Shown: positions 1 to 4,353 of the stretch, piece by piece | Numbering within the stretch: position 1 is the first letter of the stretch | How the letters are laid out: every line of letters begins with the position of its first letter | Made by a program: the position numbers and the translations under genes | From: JAHEDH01 sp965364515 | Lineage (GTDB): Bacteria > Actinomycetota > Acidimicrobiia > Spongiisociales > ZC4RG35 | Direction: 5' to 3' | DNA: 5,467 bases | Assembly (NCBI GenBank): GCA_965364515.1 | Contig: CBDTXZ010000199.1 | Span: forward strand, 1-5,467 | Notes under the pieces: model-generated | Database searches by the model: none | Told to the model about the DNA's origin: nothing | Seen by the model: only the letters and a program-made list of their open reading frames with translations

Positions 1-119
1 TGCGCCGCATCGGGCGCCGGCCCGGGAGCTTGACATGGATGAGGTATGTGGCGCATGACGGGGGAGTGAAGGATTCCTCGACTCGCCATATGTGGCAGAT
101 GCGATAGCGTGGTCTGAAC
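1..119. other. Left-edge sequence without an identifiable gene
   Basis: All three forward frames read from the edge close within about 105 bases: TGA at 31-33, TGA at 56-58 and TAG at 105-107. None of the short tails resembles a known protein end, so I cannot say whether an upstream gene finishes here. A TTGACA hexamer lies at 30-35, but no convincing -10 sits 16-18 bases after it. The only regulatory-looking element close to the next gene is TAGCGT at 105-110. Confidence 0.5.
105..110 (+). promoter_or_regulatory. Candidate -10 box (TAGCGT) for the 120-518 gene
   Basis: TAGCGT fits the actinobacterial TANNNT -10 pattern and ends nine bases before the ATG at 120. Initiation would therefore fall within a few bases of the start codon, giving a leaderless or nearly leaderless mRNA. 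No Shine-Dalgarno-like purine run precedes the ATG, which agrees with this reading. I see no good -35 at the usual distance, so the call is weak. Confidence 0.3.
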
Positions 120-518
120 ATGCTTCCGAAGCGCTTCTTCGTCATCCTCGGCATCGTCATCATCGGACTCGGTGTCTGGCACTCGTTCCAGACCTTCGAG
201 TACGAGTACTCGCGCCGACCCCTCGATGACGGCTCCTATCGGATCTCGGCCGTCGAATGCGGGCAGGCCACGCCGATCATCTTCTTCGAGACGTACAGCG
301 AGGACGTTCCTGGAGCCTCGACTGCCTCGGACTGCACCAGGCTCGCTCGAACCCGCCTCGCCGAGGCCTTGGGCATCGCCGTGATCGGAGTACTCGTGGG
401 ATACTTCGGCTACCGCTTCGGAGCGGAACCAGTCAGACCGATCGATTCGGAACTGCCGCGTCTCCCATCCGGGCTCGACCGCACCGTCCACGGAAGGCAT
501 CGCCGACCCCGCAGCTGA
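120..518 (+). CDS. Small two-span membrane protein of unknown function
   Basis: This 132-residue protein has two hydrophobic helices, about residues 5-22 and 82-100. The short basic N-terminus (MLPKR) and the arginine-rich C-terminal tail (RHRRPRS) both suggest a cytoplasmic location, which leaves residues 23-80 outside. That loop carries exactly two cysteines, C47 (ECG) and C72 (DC), which could form a disulfide. C72 is followed by R/A-rich residues leading into the second span. From memory, a CG...C-x3-A-x2-R arrangement before a final span recurs in small uncharacterised actinobacterial membrane proteins. Codon usage is GC-rich at third positions, like the neighbouring genes, which supports real coding. 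The ATG at 120 lies just after a TANNNT box and has no Shine-Dalgarno. The gene converges on the exporter, leaving 22 bases between the two stop codons. I do not recognise a named family and assign no function. Confidence 0.65.
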   Translation: MLPKRFFVILGIVIIGLGVWHSFQTFEYEYSRRPLDDGSYRISAVECGQATPIIFFETYSEDVPGASTASDCTRLARTRLAEALGIAVIGVLVGYFGYRFGAEPVRPIDSELPRLPSGLDRTVHGRHRRPRS

Positions 519-524
519 ACCGTC

Positions 525-540
525 CGATCTTTCGAGGTCG
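525..540 (+). terminator. Possible hairpin between convergent stop codons
   Basis: CGATCT, then TTCG, then AGGTCG form a six-base-pair stem (one G-U pair in the plus-strand RNA) with a UUCG loop. It fills most of the 22-base gap between the stops of the 120-518 gene and the exporter. No T-tract follows, and the minus-strand RNA would carry an A-C mismatch. It may be a weak 3' end structure for the plus-strand gene or a chance palindrome. Confidence 0.25.
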
Positions 541-1854
541 TCATTCGTGCGCGGCGGCCACGGTCGGGTGATCGCCGGTCGCAATCGGACCGAACGTGTC
601 GCGCCAGATCACGGTCGGGATCAGCCCGAGCCCGGCGATGATGATGAGCAACGGCGCAGCTTGCACCGCCGTCAGGAAGCTCACGACACCCTGCGAGACG
701 AGACCCGCCCCGATCAGGGCTCCGATCGGTGTCGGTGCCCAGCCGATCGCCCGAGAGGCCGTGAGCACCCTTCCCAGCATGACGTCGGGTGTGAACACCT
801 GGCGGATCGTCACGAGCGGCACATTGACCAGCTGCAGCCCGATGAACATGATGAACACGTAGAACAACTGCATCGGGCCGAACAGCATCCGTACGAACAC
901 GGCGAAGGCCAATCCCATCGTGAACAGCCCGCCGATCATCGCCCGACCGAGCCCGATGTATCGAATGAACCCCGGAGCGAGCCACGCTCCGAATGCAGCG
1001 CCGAACCCCAGTGCAGCGAACACCACCCCGACCTTCCACTCCTCGTCGGCTCCGAGCTCGACGGCCGTGAGAACGAGTGTCGATTCGAAGAATCCGACCG
1101 AGAGGTTGGCGATGGCGATCGCCACCGTGGACGTTCGCAAACGAGGCTCGGACCACAGGTAACGCAGGCCGTTGAAGATGTCGGCCAGCACACCCTCACC
1201 GTCTTCGGCGTCGCCGCTCCCGCGCCGGAGCCTCGGCACAGGGCCAATGAGGGCGATGGACAGGGCCGACAGCAGGAACGAGACGGCGTTCACCGAGAAC
1301 ACCAACGTGAACTCACCGGTGACCGACACGAGCAGCCCGGCGATCGCCGGGGCCACCGCGAAGGCGACGTTCTGGACGGCGGCGATCTTGCCGTTCGCCT
1401 CCGCGAGCTGCTTCTGGCCCACCAACTGCTTGATGAGCACATAGAGCCCGCTGGCGAACAGATTCAGGAAGGTCCCGGCGATGAAGGCGACCACGAAGAC
1501 GAACACCAGGCCTTCCTCGCTGTTCTGCTCCGGGCCGGACGCCGCAAACCAAGCCAGATACCCGAACGCCGCGGCCCGGGCCAGATCGGAGAAGATGAGC
1601 GAGACCCTGATCGGCAACCGGTCGATCACGAGACCTCCGAAGAAGCCGACCACAACCGCCGGGATCGTCTCGATCGTGTAGGTCAGGGCGAGATTCCGGG
1701 GGGCCTCCTCGATCGAGAGAAACACCACGAACAGCGGAATCGAGAAGTACGACAGATAATCGCCGAACTGCGAGACGATCTGGCCCGTCCACAGAATCGA
1801 GAATCGTCTCCCGAGACCATGTCCCTCGGCGCGATGGCGACCGCGCTCAAACAT
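541..1854 (-). CDS. MFS transporter, MFS_3 / EntS-like drug or siderophore exporter type
   Basis: This 437-residue protein has about twelve hydrophobic segments and a charged central loop near residues 208-238, the usual 6+6 major facilitator layout. The N-terminus reads FSILWTGQIVSQFGD (residues 18-32), the typical opening of the MFS_3 group that includes EntS and many macrolide-type exporters. A motif-A-like loop GGLVIDRLPIRV (73-84) follows TM2. Residues 153-174 carry the AN...AVAPAIAGLL element, and residues 351-385 carry RQ..TPD..LGRVLTA..AIGWAPTPIGA, also typical of this group. Such proteins use the proton gradient to export small molecules, but the substrate cannot be read from sequence. 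The ATG at 1854 is preceded by a weak GGGGAA purine run (complement of 1865-1870). The gene stands alone, divergent from the 1975 gene and convergent with the 120-518 gene. The length is full for the family and no damage is visible. Confidence 0.9.
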   Translation of the reverse strand: MFERGRHRAEGHGLGRRFSILWTGQIVSQFGDYLSYFSIPLFVVFLSIEEAPRNLALTYTIETIPAVVVGFFGGLVIDRLPIRVSLIFSDLARAAAFGYLAWFAASGPEQNSEEGLVFVFVVAFIAGTFLNLFASGLYVLIKQLVGQKQLAEANGKIAAVQNVAFAVAPAIAGLLVSVTGEFTLVFSVNAVSFLLSALSIALIGPVPRLRRGSGDAEDGEGVLADIFNGLRYLWSEPRLRTSTVAIAIANLSVGFFESTLVLTAVELGADEEWKVGVVFAALGFGAAFGAWLAPGFIRYIGLGRAMIGGLFTMGLAFAVFVRMLFGPMQLFYVFIMFIGLQLVNVPLVTIRQVFTPDVMLGRVLTASRAIGWAPTPIGALIGAGLVSQGVVSFLTAVQAAPLLIIIAGLGLIPTVIWRDTFGPIATGDHPTVAAAHE

Positions 1855-1885
1855 GTCCGATGGCTTCCCCGCAAGTCACCGGGCG

Positions 1886-1891
1886 AGAATA
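1886..1891 (-). promoter_or_regulatory. Candidate -10 box (TATTCT) for the MFS gene
   Basis: On the minus strand TATTCT matches four of six bases of TATAAT. It lies 31 bases before the exporter ATG, leaving room for a leader of roughly 24 bases containing the GGGGAA run. I do not see a -35 at the proper spacing. Confidence 0.3.
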
Positions 1892-1939
1892 CCCAGCGGA
1901 ACCGAAAGGATGGGGTGCAGGTTGGCGGCGGGATGGTCT

Positions 1940-1968
1940 GTGACCACCGTCCGGCGGGTTGCTAGCCT
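1940..1968 (+). promoter_or_regulatory. Candidate promoter for the 1975 gene (leaderless)
   Basis: GTGACC (1940-1945) matches four of six -35 bases. It is followed after exactly 17 bases by TAGCCT (1963-1968), a TANNNT -10. The -10 ends six bases before the ATG at 1975, so transcription should begin at or next to the start codon. No Shine-Dalgarno is present, in keeping with leaderless translation, which is common in Actinobacteria. Confidence 0.5.
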
Positions 1969-1974
1969 CGGGGA

Positions 1975-2280
1975 ATGGCCGAACCGAACGAACTGCCCCA
2001 GATGGTCACCGACCTCGTCGGGATGTCGAAGGAGTATCTCCGCCAGGAGACCCTCGAGCCGGCGAAGAAGCTCGGAAGGTTCGCCGGCATCGGCATCGGC
2101 GTCGGATTCATCATGGCGTTCGCCGCACTGTTCTTCGGGCTCGCCGCCTACTTCTTCTTCCTCCAGATCCTGCCGGAAGGCGAGTGGTACGTCGTGCTCT
2201 CACGGGGCTTGACCGTGATCGTGACCGGCGGTTTCGCCGGCCTTCTCGGATGGAGGATGTCCAATGGTTCAACGAGCTGA
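1975..2280 (+). CDS. Small membrane protein, holin-superfamily-III-like
   Basis: This 101-residue protein has a charged, probably amphipathic N-terminal helix (residues 8-35). A long glycine/alanine/phenylalanine-rich membrane segment (36-66) follows, then a short polar turn (PEGEW, 67-71) and a second membrane segment (73-94). The layout matches the phage_holin_3_6 (Actinobacterial Holin-X) type of small chromosomal proteins. That family name comes from sequence likeness to phage holins; these chromosomal copies have no established lytic role and no phage genes lie nearby. The protein is somewhat shorter than many members. The start is fixed by a leaderless promoter pattern just upstream. 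Its last 17 bases overlap the next gene, so the two are almost certainly one transcript and probably act together in the membrane. An alternative reading is a YqjD/DUF3618-like membrane-associated stress protein. Confidence 0.75.
   Translation: MAEPNELPQMVTDLVGMSKEYLRQETLEPAKKLGRFAGIGIGVGFIMAFAALFFGLAAYFFFLQILPEGEWYVVLSRGLTVIVTGGFAGLLGWRMSNGSTS
2252..2256 (+). promoter_or_regulatory. Shine-Dalgarno (GGAGG) for the 2264 gene
   Basis: GGAGG lies seven bases before the ATG at 2264 and inside the end of the upstream reading frame. It fixes the overlapping start and argues that the 64-residue frame is translated. Confidence 0.6.
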
Positions 2281-2458
2281 TATCGAAGCGAAGGCCAAGG
2301 AGATCGAGGCCGCGCTTCAGGAGACCAAGGAATCGGCGCAGAACACGGCTGTTCTGGCCGGAGTCGCAGTGATCGTCATCGTCCTGATCGCCTACATCCT
2401 CGGCAATCGCAAGGGCAAGGCCGGCAAGACCCTGGTCGAGGTCTATCGGGTCAAATAG
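2264..2458 (+). CDS. Small single-span membrane protein with coiled N-terminus
   Basis: This 64-residue protein begins with a highly charged helix (residues 4-25, rich in E, K, A and Q) that could form a short coiled coil or lie on the membrane surface. One strongly hydrophobic span (about 28-46, ending AYILG) comes next. A basic tail (NRKGKAGKTLVEVYRVK) should remain in the cytoplasm. The ATG overlaps the upstream holin-like gene by 17 bases in another frame and has its own GGAGG, pointing to co-expression and probably coupled translation. Pairs of a holin-like protein and a small helix-plus-span protein are a common sight in actinobacterial genomes, to my recollection. No enzymatic motif is present, and I cannot name the family or its function. 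A degenerate heptad repeat starts eight bases after the stop codon. Confidence 0.7.
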   Translation: MVQRADIEAKAKEIEAALQETKESAQNTAVLAGVAVIVIVLIAYILGNRKGKAGKTLVEVYRVK

Positions 2459-2466
2459 GCCTCCGG

Positions 2467-2557
2467 CGGCTCTCGGCCGTCAGCTATCAGCTACCGGCAT
2501 CTGGCCACCGATCTACTGATAACCGACTACCGACTACCGACTACCGACTACCGCTTC
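2467..2557. repeat. Degenerate heptanucleotide tandem repeat, 13 units
   Basis: From 2467 the sequence can be read in one continuous 7-base phase: CGGCTCT, CGGCCGT, CAGCTAT, CAGCTAC, CGGCATC, TGGCCAC, CGATCTA, CTGATAA, four perfect CCGACTA units (2523-2550), then CCGCTTC. The loose consensus is C-N-G-C-T-A-C/T, with G at the third place in nearly every unit. The array lies at the convergent end of the 2264 gene and the minus-strand 2548 gene. It supplies the latter's stop codon (the CTA at 2548-2550 reads TAG on the minus strand). TATCAG (2485-2490) and CTGATA (2516-2521) could pair as a weak hairpin. There is no T-tract typical of an intrinsic terminator. Confidence 0.75.
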
Positions 2558-2796
2558 ACCACTTCGATCTCGGGGAGCTCTCCCTGCTTGCCGGTTCGAA
2601 TCACGAACGACGAGCCCTCCGGGATCGTCTTGCGATAGAGCAGCTCCTTCTTCGGACCGGAGTTCGCTCGCAGCCAGGCGATCCCGTACAGCGCGGCGCC
2701 CAGGAGGAGTGACCTCTGGTCGCCGGTCCGCAGCCCGTTCCACACCCGGGCGGCACCGGTCGCCTTCATCGTTTTCGGTCCGGGGATCAAGCCCAT
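2548..2796 (-). CDS. Small protein of unknown function, one possible membrane segment
   Basis: This 82-residue protein has a basic start (residues 1-27) and one moderately hydrophobic segment, LLLGAALYGIAWLRA (30-44). A polar C-terminal part follows with a beta-rich look (YRKTIPEGSSFVIRT, 54-68, then EIEVVKR). It could be a membrane-anchored protein with a small cytoplasmic or external tail; the hydrophobic stretch is short, so membrane insertion is not certain. The ATG at 2796 is preceded by GAGGAG at a short four-base spacing, which favours it over the internal ATG at 2769, where no purine run is seen. The gene diverges from the 2869 peptide/trmI unit and converges on the holin-like pair. 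Its final codons run into the heptad repeat. I do not recognise a family. The opposite strand is less plausible as coding here. Confidence 0.6.
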   Translation of the reverse strand: MGLIPGPKTMKATGAARVWNGLRTGDQRSLLLGAALYGIAWLRANSGPKKELLYRKTIPEGSSFVIRTGKQGELPEIEVVKR

Positions 2797-2819
2797 GTGG
2801 CTCCTCGAATCATGTCCTC

Positions 2820-2826
2820 TACGCTA
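2820..2826. promoter_or_regulatory. Candidate shared, symmetric -10 (TACGCTA) of a divergent promoter
   Basis: TACGCT on the plus strand and TAGCGT on the minus strand are the same seven base pairs read both ways, within the palindrome CGCTAGCG (2822-2829). Each fits TANNNT. The plus-strand start would fall near 2832, giving a leader of about 37 bases with a perfect Shine-Dalgarno before 2869. The minus-strand start would fall near 2814, giving a leader of about 18 bases with GAGGAG before 2796. No good -35 is visible for either direction. Confidence 0.35.
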
Positions 2827-2855
2827 GCGAGCGCCCAACGAAGTACACCGCGAGC

Positions 2856-2863
2856 AAAGGAGG
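2856..2863 (+). promoter_or_regulatory. Strong Shine-Dalgarno (AAAGGAGG) for the 30-residue frame
   Basis: AAAGGAGG is a near-perfect complement to the 16S rRNA 3' end. It lies five bases before the ATG at 2869 and is the strongest ribosome site in the window. It is far from trmI (98 bases), so it serves the short frame directly and trmI only indirectly. Confidence 0.75.
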
Positions 2864-2868
2864 CACCC

Positions 2869-2961
2869 ATGCAAAACGATCGAATGGTCAAGTTCGTCGT
2901 CTGGGCCGTTGTCATCGGGATGGTGCTCAGCCTCGTCTTCGTCGTGTTCGCCTCCTTCTGA
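2869..2961 (+). CDS. 30-residue single-span membrane peptide coupled to trmI
   Basis: The frame encodes a 30-residue peptide starting MQNDRMVKF. Positions 8-29 are almost all hydrophobic (V, W, I, G, M, L, F, A), enough for one membrane span with the basic N-terminus inside. A perfect AAAGGAGG five bases ahead makes translation likely. Its TGA stop (2959-2961) shares the A with the trmI ATG (TGATG). trmI has no ribosome site of its own, so ribosomes finishing this frame probably reinitiate on trmI. Two roles are possible and not exclusive: a functional small membrane protein, or a leader whose main use is to set trmI translation. I do not know a named family for it. The frame is too short for default length cut-offs and may be missing from automatic annotation. 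Confidence 0.65.
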   Translation: MQNDRMVKFVVWAVVIGMVLSLVFVVFASF

Positions 2962-3737
2962 TGTCGCAGATCGCCGAGGGCGAGGCGATCCTCCTGATCG
3001 ACGGGAAGGGACGGCACTTCCTGGTCAAGCTCCAGAAAGGCAGCCAGTTCCAGTACCACCTCGGCGGAATCGAACACGACGACCTGATCGGCCGTGAAGA
3101 CGGCACCACGGTGCTCACCTCCAGCGGGCACGAGATGAAGCTCATCCGCCCGAGACTCGCCGATTACATCCTCAAGATGCCCCGCGGTGCCCAAGTCGTG
3201 TACCCCAAGGACATCGGGCCCATCATCGCCTGGGCCGACATCGCTTCCGGCATGACCGTGCTGGAAGCCGGCACGGGGTCCGGGGCGCTCACCACGGCAC
3301 TCGTCCGAACGGTCGGTCCGACGGGGAGAGTGGTGACGGTCGAGAGGCGTGAAGACCACCAGAAGACCGCCCGCAAGACCATCAAGCGCTGGTTCGGAGA
3401 GATCCCCGAGAACCTCGACATGCGAATCGGTGATGTGGAAGACGTGATCGCAGAGGTCGAGCCCGAACGGATCGTGCTCGACCTGCCCGAACCGTGGCAC
3501 GCCGTTGCAGTCGCCGCCGAGCATCAGCCAGGGGGAGCGGTGTTCTGCGCCTACATCCCGACGGTGCCTCAGATCCAGCAACTCGTCGACGCCCTCGAGG
3601 AGTCAGGCAAGTTCATCGAAGTCGATGTCTTCGAGACACTGCACCGAACCTGGAACGTCTCGGGGCGGTCGGTTCGCCCCAATCATCAGATGATCGGCCA
3701 CACCGGCTTCGTCATCACCGCCCGCCGCTGCGATTAG
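2961..3737 (+). CDS. trmI: tRNA (adenine-58-N1)-methyltransferase TrmI
   Basis: TrmI transfers a methyl group from S-adenosylmethionine to N1 of adenine 58 in the tRNA T-loop, as a cytoplasmic homotetramer in known bacterial enzymes. This 258-residue protein has a beta-rich N-terminal domain (about 1-75) with GKGRHFLVKL and IEHDDLIG. The family segment MPRGAQVVYPKDIGPI comes next, then the SAM-binding glycine loop VLEAGTGSGALT (100-111). E128 ends the second strand (VTVE) and would bind the SAM ribose. LDLPEPW (173-179) is the motif IV signature with D174. The C-terminal TLHRTWNVSGRSVRP followed by HTGFVITARR is typical of the family. The ATG at 2961 matches the N-terminus of mycobacterial Rv2118c; an open frame continues upstream to 2709 but is not conserved in type and crosses the divergent promoter. 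There is no Shine-Dalgarno, and translation is probably coupled through TGATG to the 30-residue frame. Location near ARC is the usual actinobacterial arrangement. Confidence 0.95.
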   Translation: MSQIAEGEAILLIDGKGRHFLVKLQKGSQFQYHLGGIEHDDLIGREDGTTVLTSSGHEMKLIRPRLADYILKMPRGAQVVYPKDIGPIIAWADIASGMTVLEAGTGSGALTTALVRTVGPTGRVVTVERREDHQKTARKTIKRWFGEIPENLDMRIGDVEDVIAEVEPERIVLDLPEPWHAVAVAAEHQPGGAVFCAYIPTVPQIQQLVDALEESGKFIEVDVFETLHRTWNVSGRSVRPNHQMIGHTGFVITARRCD

Positions 3738-3740
3738 CTC

Positions 3741-3752
3741 GGGCTGGCGCCC
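3741..3752 (+). terminator. Short GC hairpin after trmI
   Basis: GGGC, TGGC, GCCC form a four-base-pair GC stem three bases after the trmI stop. The stem is short and no T-tract follows, so it is at best part of a longer 3' end structure with the adjoining inverted heptad repeats. Confidence 0.2.
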
Positions 3753-3755
3753 TCG

Positions 3756-3790
3756 CCGCTGTCGGCTCCCAGCTCCCAGCTCCCAGCCAT
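3756..3790 (+). repeat. Heptad repeat, forward arm (five units)
   Basis: CCGCTGT, CGGCTCC, CAGCTCC, CAGCTCC, CAGCCAT run in one 7-base phase and share the C-N-G-C-T consensus of the 2467-2557 array. This arm lies 18 bases after the trmI stop. Bases 3764-3780 match the reverse complement of 3868-3884 at 14 of 17 positions, so the transcript could fold back across the 3781-3867 interval. Confidence 0.7.
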
Positions 3791-3850
3791 GAAGGCTTGC
3801 AGAGAGAAGTGAGCGAAGGGGATCGCTTCGAGGAGTCGACGTTCAGGGCA

Positions 3851-3892
3851 CCGGCCGCAAGCCGGTTGCTGGTGGCTGGTAGCCGGTAGTCG
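3851..3892 (-). repeat. Heptad repeat, inverted arm (six units)
   Basis: Read on the minus strand from 3892 to 3851 the units are CGACTAC, CGGCTAC, CAGCCAC, CAGCAAC, CGGCTTG, CGGCCGG. CGACTAC is the same unit, rotated, as the perfect CCGACTA copies at 2523-2550, but in the opposite orientation. ACCGGC (3850-3855) and GCCGGT (3861-3866) form a perfect six-base-pair hairpin with a CGCAA loop. The arm starts 13 bases after the ferredoxin stop, on the ferredoxin's sense strand. The 60 bases between the two arms (3791-3850) hold no gene that I can support. Confidence 0.7.
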
Positions 3893-3905
3893 CCGAAGGC
3901 GCGGC

Positions 3906-4151
3906 CTACGGCTCGATGAAGATGCACTCTCCGGGGCACTCTTCGGCGGACTCGATGGTGATGTCCTCCTGGCCGGCGGGCACCACGGCGAGGCCCTGGG
4001 CCCCCTGGGGGTTGCCCTTCTCCTCGGCGAAGATCTTGTCGCCTTCCCGGACGTAGGCGAGGCCGTCGTCGAGGAGCACGAACACGTCCGGTGCGATCTC
4101 CTCGCAGAGACCGTCACCCGTGCAGAGGTCCTGATCGATCCAGACTTTCAT
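3906..4151 (-). CDS. Ferredoxin, [3Fe-4S] or Asp-ligated [4Fe-4S] single-cluster type
   Basis: This 81-residue acidic protein is a low-potential electron carrier of the cytoplasm. The cluster motif is C10-T-G-D13-G-L-C16 followed by AP-D-V-F (20-24) and, far downstream, C72-P-G-E-C76. In ordinary four-Cys ferredoxins the places of D13 and A20 hold cysteines. D13 at the second position is the arrangement of Pyrococcus furiosus ferredoxin, where Asp ligates a [4Fe-4S] cluster; [3Fe-4S] actinobacterial ferredoxins have a similar pattern with A20. C10, C16 and C72 are the likely cysteine ligands, and C76 is extra. The span between C16 and C72 is longer than in the shortest family members (residues 40-65, rich in E, G, P and Q). 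The ATG at 4151 has AGGAG 11 bases ahead; the frame continues open to 4391, but that extension lacks cluster sequence and crosses the ARC start. It converges on trmI and diverges from ARC. The redox partner is unknown. Confidence 0.9.
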   Translation of the reverse strand: MKVWIDQDLCTGDGLCEEIAPDVFVLLDDGLAYVREGDKIFAEEKGNPQGAQGLAVVPAGQEDITIESAEECPGECIFIEP

Positions 4152-4184
4152 GGCGAGTTCAACTCCTGTTGTGAAGGCCTCAGC

Positions 4185-4190
4185 AGTGTA
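4185..4190 (-). promoter_or_regulatory. Candidate -10 box (TACACT) for the ferredoxin gene
   Basis: The complement reads TACACT, a TANNNT -10 about 33 bases before the ferredoxin ATG. A good -35-like TTGACG is present further up (complement of 4203-4208), but only 12 bases separate them, too close for a standard promoter. Either the -35 is unused or another -10 is used. Confidence 0.25.
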
Positions 4191-4310
4191 TCGCTGGAGC
4201 GTCGTCAAGCCGTACTCACGTCGCAGAGGGGACGGACGCTCGAGCGCGTGGCTCAACTTCGACGCGGTTTGCGCCGAAGACAGGTGCCGATCGGTAACAC
4301 GAGAGAGTCG

Positions 4311-4316
4311 TATACT
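4311..4316 (+). promoter_or_regulatory. -10 box (TATACT) for the ARC gene
   Basis: TATACT matches five of six bases of the TATAAT consensus and stands out in this GC-rich sequence. Transcription would start near 4323, giving a leader of about 31 bases that contains the Shine-Dalgarno at 4339-4345. No clear -35 is seen at 16-18 bases, so an activator or an alternative arrangement may be involved. Direct repeats CGAGAGA at 4300-4306 and 4320-4326, 20 bases apart, flank the -10. Confidence 0.5.
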
Positions 4317-4338
4317 TTTCGAGAGACGAGACCCAGCC

Positions 4339-4345
4339 AGGAGGG
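4339..4345 (+). promoter_or_regulatory. Shine-Dalgarno (AGGAGGG) for ARC
   Basis: AGGAGGG ends eight bases before the ATG at 4354. It settles that ATG as the start of the ATPase and shows that the gene is independently translated. Confidence 0.75.
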
Positions 4346-4353
4346 ATCGGGAC

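Noticed and set aside
30..58. Sigma-70 promoter from TTGACA at 30-35
   Set aside because: The hexamers at 16-18 bases spacing (around 52-59) do not match a -10, and TATGTG at 45-50 is only nine bases away.
410..1156. 248-codon minus-strand frame overlapping the MFS gene
   Set aside because: It is an arginine-rich out-of-frame shadow of the exporter and crosses the convergent end of the 120-518 gene.
547..1965. 472-codon open frame on the plus strand opposite the MFS gene
   Set aside because: Its product is extremely rich in R, E, H, D and Q with no domain pattern, as expected from the complement of a GC-rich coding sequence. The minus-strand frame is a clear 12-span transporter.
1975..2458. 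Prophage remnant suggested by the holin-like gene
   Set aside because: There is no endolysin, structural, integrase or attachment-site sequence nearby. Such holin-like proteins are common in non-phage actinobacterial loci and base composition matches the neighbours.
2467..2557. CRISPR array
   Set aside because: The units are 7 bases long, contiguous and without spacers, unlike CRISPR repeats of roughly 24-40 bases separated by unique spacers.
2709..2960. N-terminal extension of trmI back to an ATG at 2709
   Set aside because: The extension overlaps the 2548-2796 gene, the divergent promoter and the 30-residue frame. The family N-terminus fits the ATG at 2961.
2787..3581. 264-codon minus-strand frame opposite trmI
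   Set aside because: Antisense shadow: TrmI on the plus strand carries all family motifs, and the frame would run through the divergent promoter and the 30-residue gene.
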